From Cephalotus follicularis (taxonomy: Eukaryota > Streptophyta > Magnoliopsida > Oxalidales > Cephalotaceae): a stretch of DNA of 64,000 bases. Each line of letters begins with the position of its first letter. The first letter of the stretch is position 1. The position numbers were made by a program, and so were the translations under genes. The notes beneath the pieces were generated by a model, which saw only the letters and a list, made by a program, of their open reading frames with translations, had not been told where the DNA came from and did no database searches. Positions 1 to 10,237 of this stretch are shown here, piece after piece. Location: NCBI GenBank assembly GCA_001972305.1, contig BDDD01002250.1, forward strand, positions 124,001-188,000, written 5' to 3'.

Positions 1-638
1 GCCTCATCGACCCATCCTTCTTCTTGACAAACAGAACAGGTGCTCCCCACGTGGAAACACTAGGTCGAATAAAACCCTTATCGATCAGGTCTTGCAACTG
101 CAATTTCAGTTCCCTCAATTCTTCAGGAGCCATTCTATACGGTGCTTTAGAAATAGGAGTTGTACCTGGTATAAGGTCGATAACAAACTCCATATTTATC
201 CTTGGTGGCAAAGACCCCAAGTCATCAGGAAATACATCTGGAAATTCGCTCACAACTGGAATTTCCTCCAAGCTCACGCCTTTCTCTTTCCTTCGATCAA
301 TCACATAGGCCAGATATCCCTCGTATCCCTTCTCTAGGTACCTCGATGCTCGAATGAAAGATATGATCGGTGTCGAGAACCCCTTGTCTCCCTTGAACTG
401 AAAAGTCGTTCCATCGGGCAGACAAAAATCCACAGTCTTATTCTAGCAATCCATGCGAGCACGGTGTGCTGATAGCCAATCCATCCCCAATATAACATCG
501 AAATCACGGATAGGGAGCACAATCAAATCTGCATACAAGGGAATCCCTACCATAGACATCTCACAACTCCTATATACCGAGTCAGTATACATGGAAGTCC
601 CAGTCGGTGTACTCATATCAAGTATGTATGACATGCAG
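1..638 (-). pseudogene. Element E pol: protease C-terminal half and reverse transcriptase N-terminus
   Basis: Translation on the minus strand from 638 down to 1 gives the second half of a Ty3/gypsy aspartic protease with the conserved VILGMDW block, then the protease-RT linker, then the first RT motifs ([30 protein letters not shown]). The frame is continuous apart from one TAG just after RARMDC, where related copies have a tyrosine-asparagine stretch. The reading frame continues from 4828-6145 across the inserted solo LTR A1. The catalytic RT motif and everything downstream lie outside the window. The product would be part of a Gag-Pol polyprotein acting in a cytoplasmic virus-like particle, but this copy cannot make it. 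Confidence 0.85.
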
Positions 639-1389
639 TGTCACACCCCGTTCCCATAACAACAATAAAAGTGGTGGCAATCAACATATAAATCCGGCTT
701 ATGAATATTACCATAAATTTAAAACTTTCCATATCCATTAACAACTTGCGGAAGCATATAATATAAGCTGAATCATAACGCAACATGCATCCCATACTAC
801 ATGCTACAATAGTAAACATCATCAAAGTTAACTGCCCTCAAACGGAGCATGAACAATATTCATTATTACAACCATTCATTTATTACAATGATCCATTAAC
901 ATTTCTCATAAGTAAAAACAACATAAAACTCCATTCGATCCACGGAGCTCAAAGGTAACAATTCGCTGCATCAACCTGAAATCAATCTGAAATTGTAGGG
1001 GGTTAGCCTTTGTCCTCACTCCGCTAAGTATAAATACAGTTTGGTTTCAATGATAATGCATGTCATGTATGAATGCACAGTGATGCAGTACGGTATATAT
1101 AACAGTATATACATATATGTATCTATATATGCATATTCACAGTAAAGGTGCAACCCGTTAGGGCTACATCAACACAATCACGGTCATGTCCTCAGCGGAC
1201 CAATCACAATCATGTCCTCAAAGGACCAGACAATCCATCAGTTATGCCTCAACGGGCCAACAATCCAGTCCGAGTCCGATATCTACCACCCGAAGGTTGG
1301 TAGTATCACATATCGATGCTAACCGGCACGTAGGAGGGGAAAGCTCGATCAAACAATCAATCAAACACGTCCAAAGGACCAACCACTAC

Positions 1390-1690
1390 GAAGCGACGCT
1401 AACCGTCCCAGACCAGAAAAGCTCGCGGCTATCTGGCCCCAAGCTGGGAAAGCTCGCCCCATGTTGATACTAACCGTCCAGGGATAGGAAAGCTCACAGG
1501 CTAACCGGCACATGGCTAGGAATAGCTCGACCATCCATCAGCTAACCGTCTCGTGGTGCTAGGAAAGCTCAACAATCCAAAGATGCTAACCGGCCCCGAG
1601 CTAGGAAAGCGCGTAGCTAACTGTCCCGTGGTGCTAGGAAAGCGCGTAGCTAACTGTCCCGTGGTGCTAGGAAAGCTCACAATCAATCAA
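1390..1690. repeat. Degenerate 30-40 bp tandem repeats in LTR A1
   Basis: Variants of 'GCTAACCG(T/G)CC...GCTAGGAAAGC(T/G)C' recur about every 30-45 bp. One unit (AGCTAACTGTCCCGTGGTGC followed by TAGGAAAGC) appears twice back to back at about 1615-1680. The same minisatellite is present in the A2 LTRs (about 42070-42370 and 48245-48545), with unit number differing between copies. Confidence 0.75.
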
Positions 1691-2081
1691 TAACATCCAC
1701 GTTACTAGCACGGCGGCTAAGTAACAACAATAAATACACGGTAAACGATACTAGCACGGTGGCTAAGTACCAACACTATTCACAATCACTATAACAGTGC
1801 AATCACAGCACACACAATACCATTCAAGTATTTTATAGATATAAATACTTGCAACATATATATTTGTCAATATATATAACAATCCTTTTGGAAAACATAC
1901 TTTTCCCTATAACAATGATTTAATAAACCATTTATACACTTCTAAAATGAAGAACATTTTAGAAAACAGGTGATAGCTCAATCAACAATTGTATGCAACG
2001 CAAACATATGCTCAATAATGCAAACGGGCTCTATTCGCGTCAACATACACCATATAGGCGTTAATGTTCAACCCAATCACT

Positions 2082-2335
2082 TAAGCGTCGCCGCTTAACT
2101 CTTAGCGTCAATGCTTTCAACCAGAAACTTTACGCGTCAACATCCCATCCCTTTTGTGTCGATGCTATGAGGTAGGAAGCTCAGGCGTCAACGACACACG
2201 TGTCCATTCTCACACACAACGAATCGTGGCATCGACGTTTTCTGTAAGCGTCGACGTTTATCGCGAATCAGGACTCATTGTCCGTATAACAATCCATAGT
2301 GTCGACGCTTCTTTCCTAAGCGTGGACGGTTAAGC
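2082..2335. repeat. Palindrome array, GCGTCGACGC type (LTR A1, first unit)
   Basis: A cluster of GCGTCGACGC-like words and half-sites such as AAGCGTCGCCGCTT, GCATCGACG, AAGCGTCGACGTT, GTCGACGCTT and AAGCGTGGACGG. Paired sites are about 20 bp apart. Confidence 0.75.
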
Positions 2336-3324
2336 GAACCAAAACACGGTTCCTTCAACACGTCTCAAAACCAATCGGACTCAATCATAAAAGACATGCC
2401 ATTCAATCTGCAATCATTGTAAAACGCAATATGCATTACAGGTTAACTATTCATAGCAACCCAAACAGAATCACAGTCACACAATTCACAATCCGCAACC
2501 CAAGCATTTCATTAATAGCAATACAATATTATTGAACTCAAACTTGCATGTATAGCTTCCCCTACCTTTGATTCCAAGTTAGGAATCGCAGTATCACCAG
2601 CACAGTCAAGTCGCAGGTTCAATTGCCGAACCCTTCCCAGAAACCGTTGAACCGAACCCGGTTCTCACCAATTGATCAGTTCCTCACTGCCAAATCCAAT
2701 TGCCGCTTGCACACTGCACATACAACACATTTCTGTTAAGTTCGACTCACAAAACATTTCCGTCGCCGAAACGCCGGCCGGATTCCGACCAACACAACCA
2801 GACGATGAAACACCCATCAACGGGTTCCACATTGAATGGTCTACTCAAAACCAGTCAAGACTCATCGGGAATCGACGCCGAACGTCACGCCACAGCCGGC
2901 AGTGAGTTGCGACTCACTGAGTCAACTCGCCGGACCTCCACAGGTCCGATCACCACCCAAAAATGCCACACATTCACCAGTCCTACACAGATACTAGCAC
3001 GGTGGCTAAGTACCAACACTATTCACAATCACGATAACAGTGCAATCACAGCACACACAATACCATTCAAGTAATTTATAGATATAAATACTTGCAACAT
3101 ATATAATTGTCAATATATATAACAATCCTTTTGGAAAACATACTTTTCGATATAACAATGATTTAATAAACCATTTATACACTTACAAATGAAGAACATT
3201 TTAGAAAACAGGTGATAGCTCAATCAACAATTGTATGCAACGCAAACATATGCTCAATAATGCAAACGGGCTCTATTCGCGTCAACATACACCATATAGG
3301 CGTTAATGTTCAACCCAATCACTT

Positions 3325-3580
3325 AAGCTTCGCCGCTTAACTCTTAGCGTCAATGCTTTCAACCAGAAACTTTACGCGTCAACATCCCATCCCTTTGGTG
3401 TCGATGCTCTGAGGTAGGAACCTCAGGCGTCAATGGCACACGTGTCTATTCTCACACACAACGAATCGTGGCATCGACGTTTTCTATAAGCGTCGACGTT
3501 TATCGCGAATCAGGACTCATTGTCCGTATAACAATCCATAGCGTCGACGCTTCTTTCCTAAGCGTCGATGGTTAAGTGAA
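3325..3580. repeat. Palindrome array, GCGTCGACGC type (LTR A1, second unit)
   Basis: This is the duplicated version of the array at 2082-2335, with its own substitutions. The word AGCGTCGACGCTTC at about 3540 keeps a perfect GCGTCGACGC core here, while the first unit has GTGTCGACGC. Confidence 0.75.
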
Positions 3581-4827
3581 GCAAAACACGGTTCCTTCAA
3601 CACGTCTCAAAACCAATAGGACTCAATCATAAAACACGTGCCATTCAATATGCAATCATTGTAAAATGCAATATGCATTACAGGTTAACTATTCATAGAA
3701 ACCCTAACAAAATCACAGTCACACAATTCACAATCCGCAACCCAAGCATTTCATTAATAGCAATACAATATTATTGAACTCAAACTTGCATGTATAGCTT
3801 CCCCTACCTTTGATTCCAAGTTAGGAATCGCAATATCACCAGCACAGTCAAGTCGCAGGTTCAATTGTCGAACCCTTCCCAGAAACCGTTGAACCGAACC
3901 CGGTTCTCGGTAATTGATCAGTTCCTCACTACCAAATCCAATTGCCGCTTGCACACTGCACATACAACACATTTCTGTTACGTTCGACTCACAAAACAAT
4001 TCCGTCGCCGAAACGCCGGCCGGATTCCGACCGACACAACCAGGCGATGAAACACCCATCAACGGGTTCCACATTGAACGGTCTACTCAAAACCGGTCAA
4101 GACTCGCCGGGAATTTGCACCGAACGCCGCGCCACGGCCGACAGTGAGTTGCGACTCACTGAGTCAACTCGTCGGACCTCCACAGGTCCGATCACCACCC
4201 AAAAATGCCACACATTCACCAGTCCTACACATCCATGGCCGTGACTCGCCAAGACTCGGCGCCAAAAGCGCTGTCTCAGGCGGCCGTGAGTCGACTCGCT
4301 GAGTCGACTCAGTCAATTGATTCTGGCCGTTTCCGGCCGAATCACGCCTCACCGATGGTCGAAATGGGTAGAGCTAGTCCTCTAGACCAAAACACACACC
4401 ACCCGCGATGCTAACGGCGCCGGGAAAGAGGCGCGACAGTGGCGGGGAGAAGAGAAGAAAAAGAAGAAAAAGAGGAGGAGGGGGAAGGGCTTACCGGCGA
4501 CAGTGGCGGGCGCGCTATGCGTTCGTGTCTCCCCCTTTCTCTTTTGTTATTTTTGCTTTTCTGGTAAAATACTAAGGTATGGGTCCCGATTTTTCCGCGA
4601 ATCGTGACATAAATTTTCCAAACGACCACCAAAATAATCGCAATAAAAATGCGAACATACGGGCTTTATTGTCGCGCATTAAAAATAGATTTTATTAGCC
4701 GTCTTAGCTAACACGATTACGACTTAAATGCGTAATACCTTTTTATTACTCCGGGCTCTATCGATTTTATCACGACTGTACACGCACCAATTTCATAATA
4801 ATTATTTATGAAATTCGGGGCGTTGCA

Positions 4828-6145
4828 TGGAGTCAGGGGTAACATCTAAGCAAGATGCAAAACGTGCAGATATAAAAGAATGTGATGCTCCAGAATCCAT
4901 CAGTACTCTAGCAGAATAACCATATATATACAGAGTACCTCCAACAACAGAAGTTGACTCTGGAACCTCTGTCTGAGTAAGTACAAAAATTCTACCTTTT
5001 GCGATGCCCTTGCCGGTATCCCTCCACTGTGACGGTCCCGCCGCCGCACCGCTGCTACTCCCCGGTCCAGTAGGCGTTGTAGTAGGACTCTTTGGACAGT
5101 CCTTAACTGAATGACCAGGTGCCCCGCACCTCAAGCACCAACCATTAAATCTCCAGCAATCTTTTTGTTGGTGGCCTGTACAACCACAGTAAAAGCAACC
5201 TCCAGATCTAGCATTACTCCCGTGGCTAAGAGTACCCTGTGAAGCTGTCTGTTGAGACTTGTTCTTCAACGACTTCGTCGGAGAACCCCCATCCTGCCAC
5301 TTTGACGATGCCGGTCGGGACTGTGTAGGACTCTGTTTACTCTCCTTTGCACGAGCTCTCTCAGCTCGGTCCTCGCTGGATATCGTCTCCAACAGTCTTG
5401 CTTTTTGAGCAACCTCCACAAAAGTCCTCAGCTTCATAGCTCTAATCCTCGACCGAAGATCCGGTCGCAAGCCTCTCAGGAATCTCCGAATTTTCGTCTC
5501 CGCATCAGCTACCAGATAAGGTGAATGTCTGGCTAGCTCCATGAATCTTGCCTGATATTCGGCCACAGTCATCTCCCCTTGACGCATCTCCAATAGCTCC
5601 GTCTCTCGTCGCTCTTGCTCAATACGTGGAACATAAGTCTCCAGGAATTCTGTTTGGAATCTGTCCCAAGTGTCGTCCAATCTCTGTGATTCCCATTTTG
5701 CTTTAACCATTTCCCACCAATGAGTGGCCTCACCCCATAGGTGGTACACAACAAACTTCTATTTCTGGGCGTCAGTACAGTCCATCACCTCAAAGATCTT
5801 CTCCAGATCTTGCAACCATCTCTCAATAATCATAGCATCAAGTTCTCCCTTGAAGCTGGGTGGATTCAGCCTCATGAACTTCTCAATATCTCTCCCAAAA
5901 TAGTTACCATCCTCTCTCGGGCAGTGGTCGGGAGCCCTATGTTGCGGTCGAGCTTGCGCGTAGTACTAGCGCATCTCCTCCGTACTAGCCCTGTTAAAGG
6001 CCATATGTTGCTGAAAATAGTCTGCAATCTGAGCCATTGGATCTCTGTCATCTTGGGGAATATTCATCCCTTGCGGAACATTTGCTTCCTCCGGGGCATT
6101 AGCCTTAGCAGCTCTAGCCCTAGATCAAGTTCTCCTTCGGTCCAT
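4828..6145 (-). pseudogene. Element E gag and protease N-terminus
   Basis: The start is taken at the ATG at 6145 (MDRRRT...), 97 bp downstream of the PBS. The same MDRRR start is seen in the gag remnant of element A2. The frame shows a Ty3/gypsy capsid region (WEMVKAKWESQRLDDTWDRF, EYQARFMELARHSP, RRFLRGLRPDLR) and two CCHC zinc knuckles (CFYCGCTGHQQKDC and CLRCGAPGHSVKDC). A short linker leads into the protease with the catalytic MDSGASHSFIS near 4890. Three stops (TGA at codon 7, then two TAG before the capsid region) break the N-terminal part. From about 5750 to 4828 the frame is open for 315 codons. LTR A1 interrupts the protease about 17 codons after DSG. Confidence 0.88.
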
Positions 6146-6241
6146 TTTCCTATAAGAAGATTGATGGTCAGTCGCGACTTTTAGGAAAAAAAATTCATTA
6201 GTTGCCAAGGAAAGTATCCTAGCTAAGCATATATGGAATAT

Positions 6242-6253
6242 GCTCTGATACCA
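6242..6253 (-). other. Primer-binding site of element E
   Basis: The minus strand reads TGGTATCAGAGC, complementary to the 3' end of initiator tRNA-Met. It lies 4 bp inside the end of the 5' LTR. This fixes the orientation and the LTR boundary at 6258. Confidence 0.9.
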
Positions 6254-7158
6254 CTCTTGTCACACCCCGTTTAAGCGAAACGACATATAAGCAGTAAAGG
6301 CAATTAACACATAAAATACAGCTCATGTAAAATCCATAAAATTTAAACTTTAACCAGAAGTCAGCTGCGGAAGCATAAATTCCTAAGCTGTAACCCATAA
6401 CGTGCATCCCATACTACACGCTACTCAAATACATGCCCATCATTGTTAATCTCCCACAAACGGAGCGTGATCACAATACAAGTTAAATTCCATCGTAAAT
6501 TAAACCCATAAGTACGGTACATTAAAATTCCTTTAACAACTCAGTTTATTACATAACAGGAGAACAGTAAAACTACTGGCAACTCCCAGCCCCACGCTAC
6601 ACTCCCACTCCTGTCCCTACTTCAGGCAACCGAGCGAGGCAACAGTACAGTGAGTTACCCAGCCATATTCCTGGCCCCTAGGTCAACCCTGCCACTAGCT
6701 GGTGCTGGAAACCTCCGCCATGCAACTAGTGACTCAAGCACAAACACATAGCAATTCTCAGAGCAAACAGTGAATTCAAGTATTAACAGTGCAGTACATT
6801 AGTGATCGTTTAGATCCACAATAGGCAGTTCATTTCAAAATGTTTTGAATCGCATATCATTTGAAATATTCATTTTCAGTAGAAAATATTCTTTGAAACA
6901 GTTCAGTATGTGGGAAATTACTCCCTCAGTATGTTCAAAAATATAATAAGATTCATTTCATATTTTCGTACTCAACATAGCAGTTTTATATGCATTTCTA
7001 AAGTAATAACTTAGAAATCATAAACCAATTTCAAACAGTCAAGAACAGGCAGTAAAACAGTACATATGCGATGCATACAAATGCTCTAATGCATCCTAAG
7101 CGAAAACGGGATCGTTGAGCATCAAACCGTAAAAACTGTCCAAACAGGGCTTTAAAAT

Positions 7159-7350
7159 GTCGGCGTTTATTCCTCAGGCGCCGACGCTTATGTGCCTTAA
7201 GTGTCGTCGTTTAGTCTCTTAGCGTCAGCGCTTTCAGTTTCTAAGCGTCGATATCTACTCCTTCAAACGTCGACGTTTAAATGCATTTCAATATATAATA
7301 CACAGTTAACAGAGCGAAGCATCGACGGTCATTACTTAGGCGTCGACGGT
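7159..7350. repeat. Palindrome array, GCGTCGACGC type (LTR E, distal)
   Basis: Sites include GGCGCCGACGCTT, AGCGTCGAT, AACGTCGACGTTT, GCATCGACGG and GGCGTCGACGG. Spacers are variable and neighbouring sites are about 20-25 bp apart. Confidence 0.7.
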
Positions 7351-8132
7351 TTAAAACAGGGGTCGTCTTCTACCTCTTGACATGGCTAACCAGTGACATT
7401 TCCATGCATATAGTATGCATTCCAACAGGTATAAAGCACATAAAACGGTCATGCAATATCATGTGACACACCCAGTACAAGGTAGCATCATTCTAATGAC
7501 TAAAAACAGATCATCAAGCTATGAAATTCATGCATGAACATCACTGGACAAACACTAAGCATTGAACTCAAAATACAATTATAGCTTCCCCTACCTCTGG
7601 CCTCAAGTTAGAAGCCAAAGTCCACCTCTTTTAGTATTCCACGAAGTCACTTGAGTCCCCAGGTACGGCTTGGAAGCTCCCTGGTTTGTCCTAGTAGCTG
7701 GTGTGCAAGCTCCAAGCTTCCTTGCTCAACAATGGTTGTTAAGTCTCTCTCTCAAGTTCTCTTGATCTCTTTTACCACTCACAGAGTCTCTATCAAGTCT
7801 CTGGTTCTTTATCAGTAACACAGAAGGCAACAAGGGGGGGTGAGGGTCGACTCTTATGCCACCCTCCTTTGTTTTCTTCTGCCAAAACAACCAGATTAAC
7901 TCCTCCCTTTCCATGCTAACCAGGTGCAACAGGTGTCATTGTCTTCCTCCTCATAGGCCATGCACTAGAGGATTCTTTCTCTTCCCCATGCCCTGTTTTT
8001 GCAGGTATGTCTGGCAACACGGGCATGCATCGCCACGTTCTTAAACGTCTGCCACGATGCCTGATAAAAGGCAAGAAAACACCTCCCTGCGACACGTTCA
8101 TCTGCTGTCATGAATGTGCAGAACATGTCGCA

Positions 8133-8234
8133 AAGCGTCGACAGTTACATGTAGGCGTCGGCGCTTATATGTTGTATTTAAACGCACGTTTTAACGGCTT
8201 AAGCGTCGACGCTCCAAGTCTAGGCGTTAGCGCT
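8133..8234. repeat. Palindrome array, GCGTCGACGC type (LTR E, proximal)
   Basis: AAGCGTCGACAG, GGCGTCGGCGC, AAGCGTCGACGCT and GGCGTTAGCGC occur in two pairs. The two members of each pair are 20-21 bp apart. Confidence 0.75.
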
Positions 8235-8425
8235 TTAACCCTAAAACTGTGCCATTTTACCAAAACACATAATTAACATTCCCCTCACAATTGGATTCCA
8301 ATTCCTTCATCATTAGTGTTTGGGAAACATCATCAAATTTAGAAAAATCCATCACTTTATTAATTTCACAAATAAAATACATTTACACTGTGAAATTACA
8401 ATTCATGAAAATTACGGGCGTTACA

Positions 8426-9258
8426 ATTCTGGAGCATCGCATTCTTTTATGTCTGCACGTTTTACATCTTGCTTAGATGTTACCCCTGATTGCATGTCAT
8501 ATATGCTTGATGTCAATACACCGACTGGGACTTCTACGTATATTGACTCGGTATACAGGAGTTATGAGATGTCTATGGCAGACATTTCTTTGTATGTAGA
8601 TTTGATAGTACTACCTATCCGTGACTTCGATGTTATACTGGGGATGGATTGGCCATCAACACACCGTGCTCGCATGGATTGTTATAATAAAACTGTGTAT
8701 TTTTGTCTACCCGATGGAATGACATTTCAGTTCAAGGGAGACAAAGGGTTCTCAACACCGATCATATCCTTTATCCAAGCATCTAGGTATTTAGAGAAGG
8801 GATGCGAAGGATATCTGGCTTACGTAATTGATCGAAGGAAAGAGAAAGGTTTGAGTATGGAGGAGATTTTGGTTGTGTGTGAATTTCCAGACGTATTTCC
8901 TGATGATTTGGGGTCTTTACCACCGAAGAGGAGTATGGAGTTTGTCATTGATCTTGTTCCTGGAACGGCTCCTATCTCTAAATCACCTTATCTGATGGCT
9001 CCTACCGAGTTACGAGAGTTGAAGTTACAGTTGCAAGACCTGATTGATAAAGGTTTTGTTAGACCCAGTGTTTCTCCGTGAGGTGCGCCTGTGTTATTTG
9101 TCAAGAAGAAAGATGGGTCGATGAGGCTTTGCATCGACTACAGGATGCTGAATAAAGCAACTATCAAGAATAAGTATCCTTTACCCCACATCGAGGATTT
9201 GTTTGACCAGTTGCAAGGGTCAAGGGTGTTTTCCGAACTCCATTTGAGATCGGGTTAC
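8426..9258 (+). pseudogene. Element F pol: protease and RT N-terminus
   Basis: The frame starts at the serine of the catalytic Asp-Ser-Gly (SGASHSFMSARFTSC; the Asp codon was split off by element E). It continues through VILGMDW and [14 protein letters not shown], then the linker VPGTAPISKSPYLMAP into RT. At 9079 a TGA replaces the conserved tryptophan of SPWGAP, a single G-to-A change from TGG. RT then continues ([40 protein letters not shown]) until LTR G interrupts it at the LRSGY motif. The product would be the polymerase polyprotein of a chromovirus; here it is a relic. Confidence 0.88.
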
Positions 9259-9378
9259 TGTTGACGTTTTAGTCTCAATCCTAGTTTTGATGATAACATA
9301 TTTGCTTTTAACAAGTTTACTTTATGTGCAAGATACTTAACAAACTCACAAAATGCAAAAAGACAGTTTCACATGAAA

Positions 9379-9973
9379 CACATCGACGCCTTTAAAGCAC
9401 TGGCAGTTACAGGTAGTTATTCAAGAAAGACATCGATCTCATTCTCAAAAGACATCGACGTTTTTAGCATCAAAAGTTACAGGTCGATTTTCAACAAAGA
9501 CATTGATCCCTTTCAGAGAAGACATCGACGTCTTTAGCCCAGAAAGTTACAGGCTATTTTCATTCAAAGGCATCGATCTTTTTCAGTGAAGACATCAACG
9601 GTTTTCATCAAAGACATCGATCCCTTCAGAAAGACATCGATGTGTTTACTGCTTCAAAGTTACAGGTTGTTTCTGAACAAAGACATCGAGTATATCCTAC
9701 GAAGACATCGACTCCAAAGTAAAAGACATCGTTCCCTTTTCAAAGATATCGATGTGTTTCTCATAACTTCTATTTTTCCAGAAAAGACATCAATGTAGTT
9801 TGAAGACATCGATGTGTTACTCATATCTTCAAAGCCTGGCCACAACTCCAGAAAAGACATCGACTCCATTTATAGACATCGACGTCTTCACACAATATTA
9901 CACCCTGAATGCTAGCAACGGCTAGTTAACTGATGAAGACATCGACGCTTATCAAAATACATCGACGTCTTTA
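9379..9973. repeat. Palindrome array, GACATCGATGTC type (LTR G)
   Basis: About 20 sites of the form AAGACATCGA(T/C)GTCTTT and variants. Close neighbours are 20-22 bp apart (for example the GACATCGAT sites around 9430-9460 and 9565-9640). A second short word, AGTTACAGG, separates groups of sites at about 9405, 9475, 9545 and 9657. Confidence 0.85.
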
Positions 9974-10067
9974 CTCCAACGTCTACATAACAGAGTTTAC
10001 AGCAAATCATCAGTTTTTCAATTCAAAATCTCCATGATTTATGCAATGGATGCATGGATTGTTTGGC

Positions 10068-10076
10068 TATATAAAT
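10068..10076 (+). promoter_or_regulatory. Probable TATA box of LTR G
   Basis: TATATAAAT in the context GGCTATATAAATGAGGG, about 170 bp before the LTR end. This is the usual place for Sirevirus-like LTR promoters. The palindrome array lies upstream, in U3. Confidence 0.6.
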
Positions 10077-10237
10077 GAGGGTCCAAGGCTTTTGAAAACA
10101 TCAAGAAACAAAGTAATCAAGCAAGATACATTCTACAATACCAAAGTGCTCTTAAGCTTCTCCAAAAAGCTTCATAGCTTTACTTTCTGAATTTCTTTGT
10201 AATTCTCTCTTGTTCTTTATTGTAAGCCAAACCTACA

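Larger units (their letters stand above)
1747..4231. repeat. 1.24-kb tandem duplication inside LTR A1
   Basis: Bases 1747-2989 are repeated directly by 2990-4231. Both units start GATACTAGCACGGTGGCTAAG and end CCAGTCCTACACA. The two units differ at scattered positions and by short indels, so the duplication is not recent. The A2 LTRs have only one unit, so the duplication is specific to this copy. It doubles the palindrome array of the LTR. Confidence 0.9.
639..4827 (-). mobile_element. Solo LTR A1 (family A), inserted in element E protease
   Basis: The plus strand starts TGTCACACCCCGTTCCC and ends GGGGCGTTGCA, so on its own (minus) strand the LTR starts TGCAACGCCCC and ends GGGTGTGACA. The flanks TGCAG (634-638) and TGGAG (4828-4832) form a 5-bp TSD with one mismatch. 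The same sequence forms the LTRs of element A2 (41319-44685 and 47489-50844). No internal region is present, so this is a solo LTR. It is longer than the A2 LTRs because of a tandem duplication (1747-4231), although it lacks about 330 bp present in the A2 LTRs around 42462-42795. The ORFs inside it show no protein similarity I recognise. Confidence 0.88.
1..8425 (-). mobile_element. Element E: Tekay/Del-like Ty3/gypsy retrotransposon, 5' two-thirds only
   Basis: The element lies on the minus strand. Its 5' LTR is at 6258-8425, followed leftwards by a tRNA-Met-type PBS, gag, protease and the start of reverse transcriptase, and it runs out of the window at base 1. A solo LTR (A1, 639-4827) interrupts the protease. 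The right end abuts the protease DSG codon of element F at 8425/8426, so E was inserted into F. The expected 5-bp TSD (ATTCT, 8426-8430) cannot be checked because the left end is outside the window. The pol sequence ([23 protein letters not shown]) is typical of the Tekay/Del chromovirus lineage. The element is dead: it has at least four in-frame stops. Confidence 0.85.
6258..8425 (-). repeat. 5' LTR of element E
   Basis: This 2168-bp LTR starts TGTAACGCCCGTAATTTTC at 8425 and ends CGGGGTGTGACA at 6258. It carries a 9-bp inverted repeat near its 5' end (TAATTTCAC at 8361-8369, GTGAAATTA at 8390-8398), the box CTTCCCCTACCT (7585) and the GCTTCCGCA box (6367-6375, seen as TGCGGAAGC). It also carries two GCGTCGACGC palindrome clusters (7159-7350 and 8133-8234). 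Confidence 0.88.
9259..10237 (+). mobile_element. Solo LTR G, Ty1/copia Sirevirus-like, inside element F RT
   Basis: This 979-bp piece starts TGTTGACGTTTTAGTC and contains TTTTGATGATAACAT, the usual early LTR motif of Sirevirus-type copia elements. A TATA box follows late in the LTR (10068). It ends TTGTTCTTTATTGTAAGCC...CCTACA. The RT frame of F resumes at 10238 (CTGAGAGTAAGGGAAGG), so this is an insertion. I could not find a clean 5-bp TSD (GTTAC left, GCTGA right), so the right boundary may be off by a few bases or a small deletion occurred. It carries a dense ATCGAT palindrome array. Confidence 0.75.
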
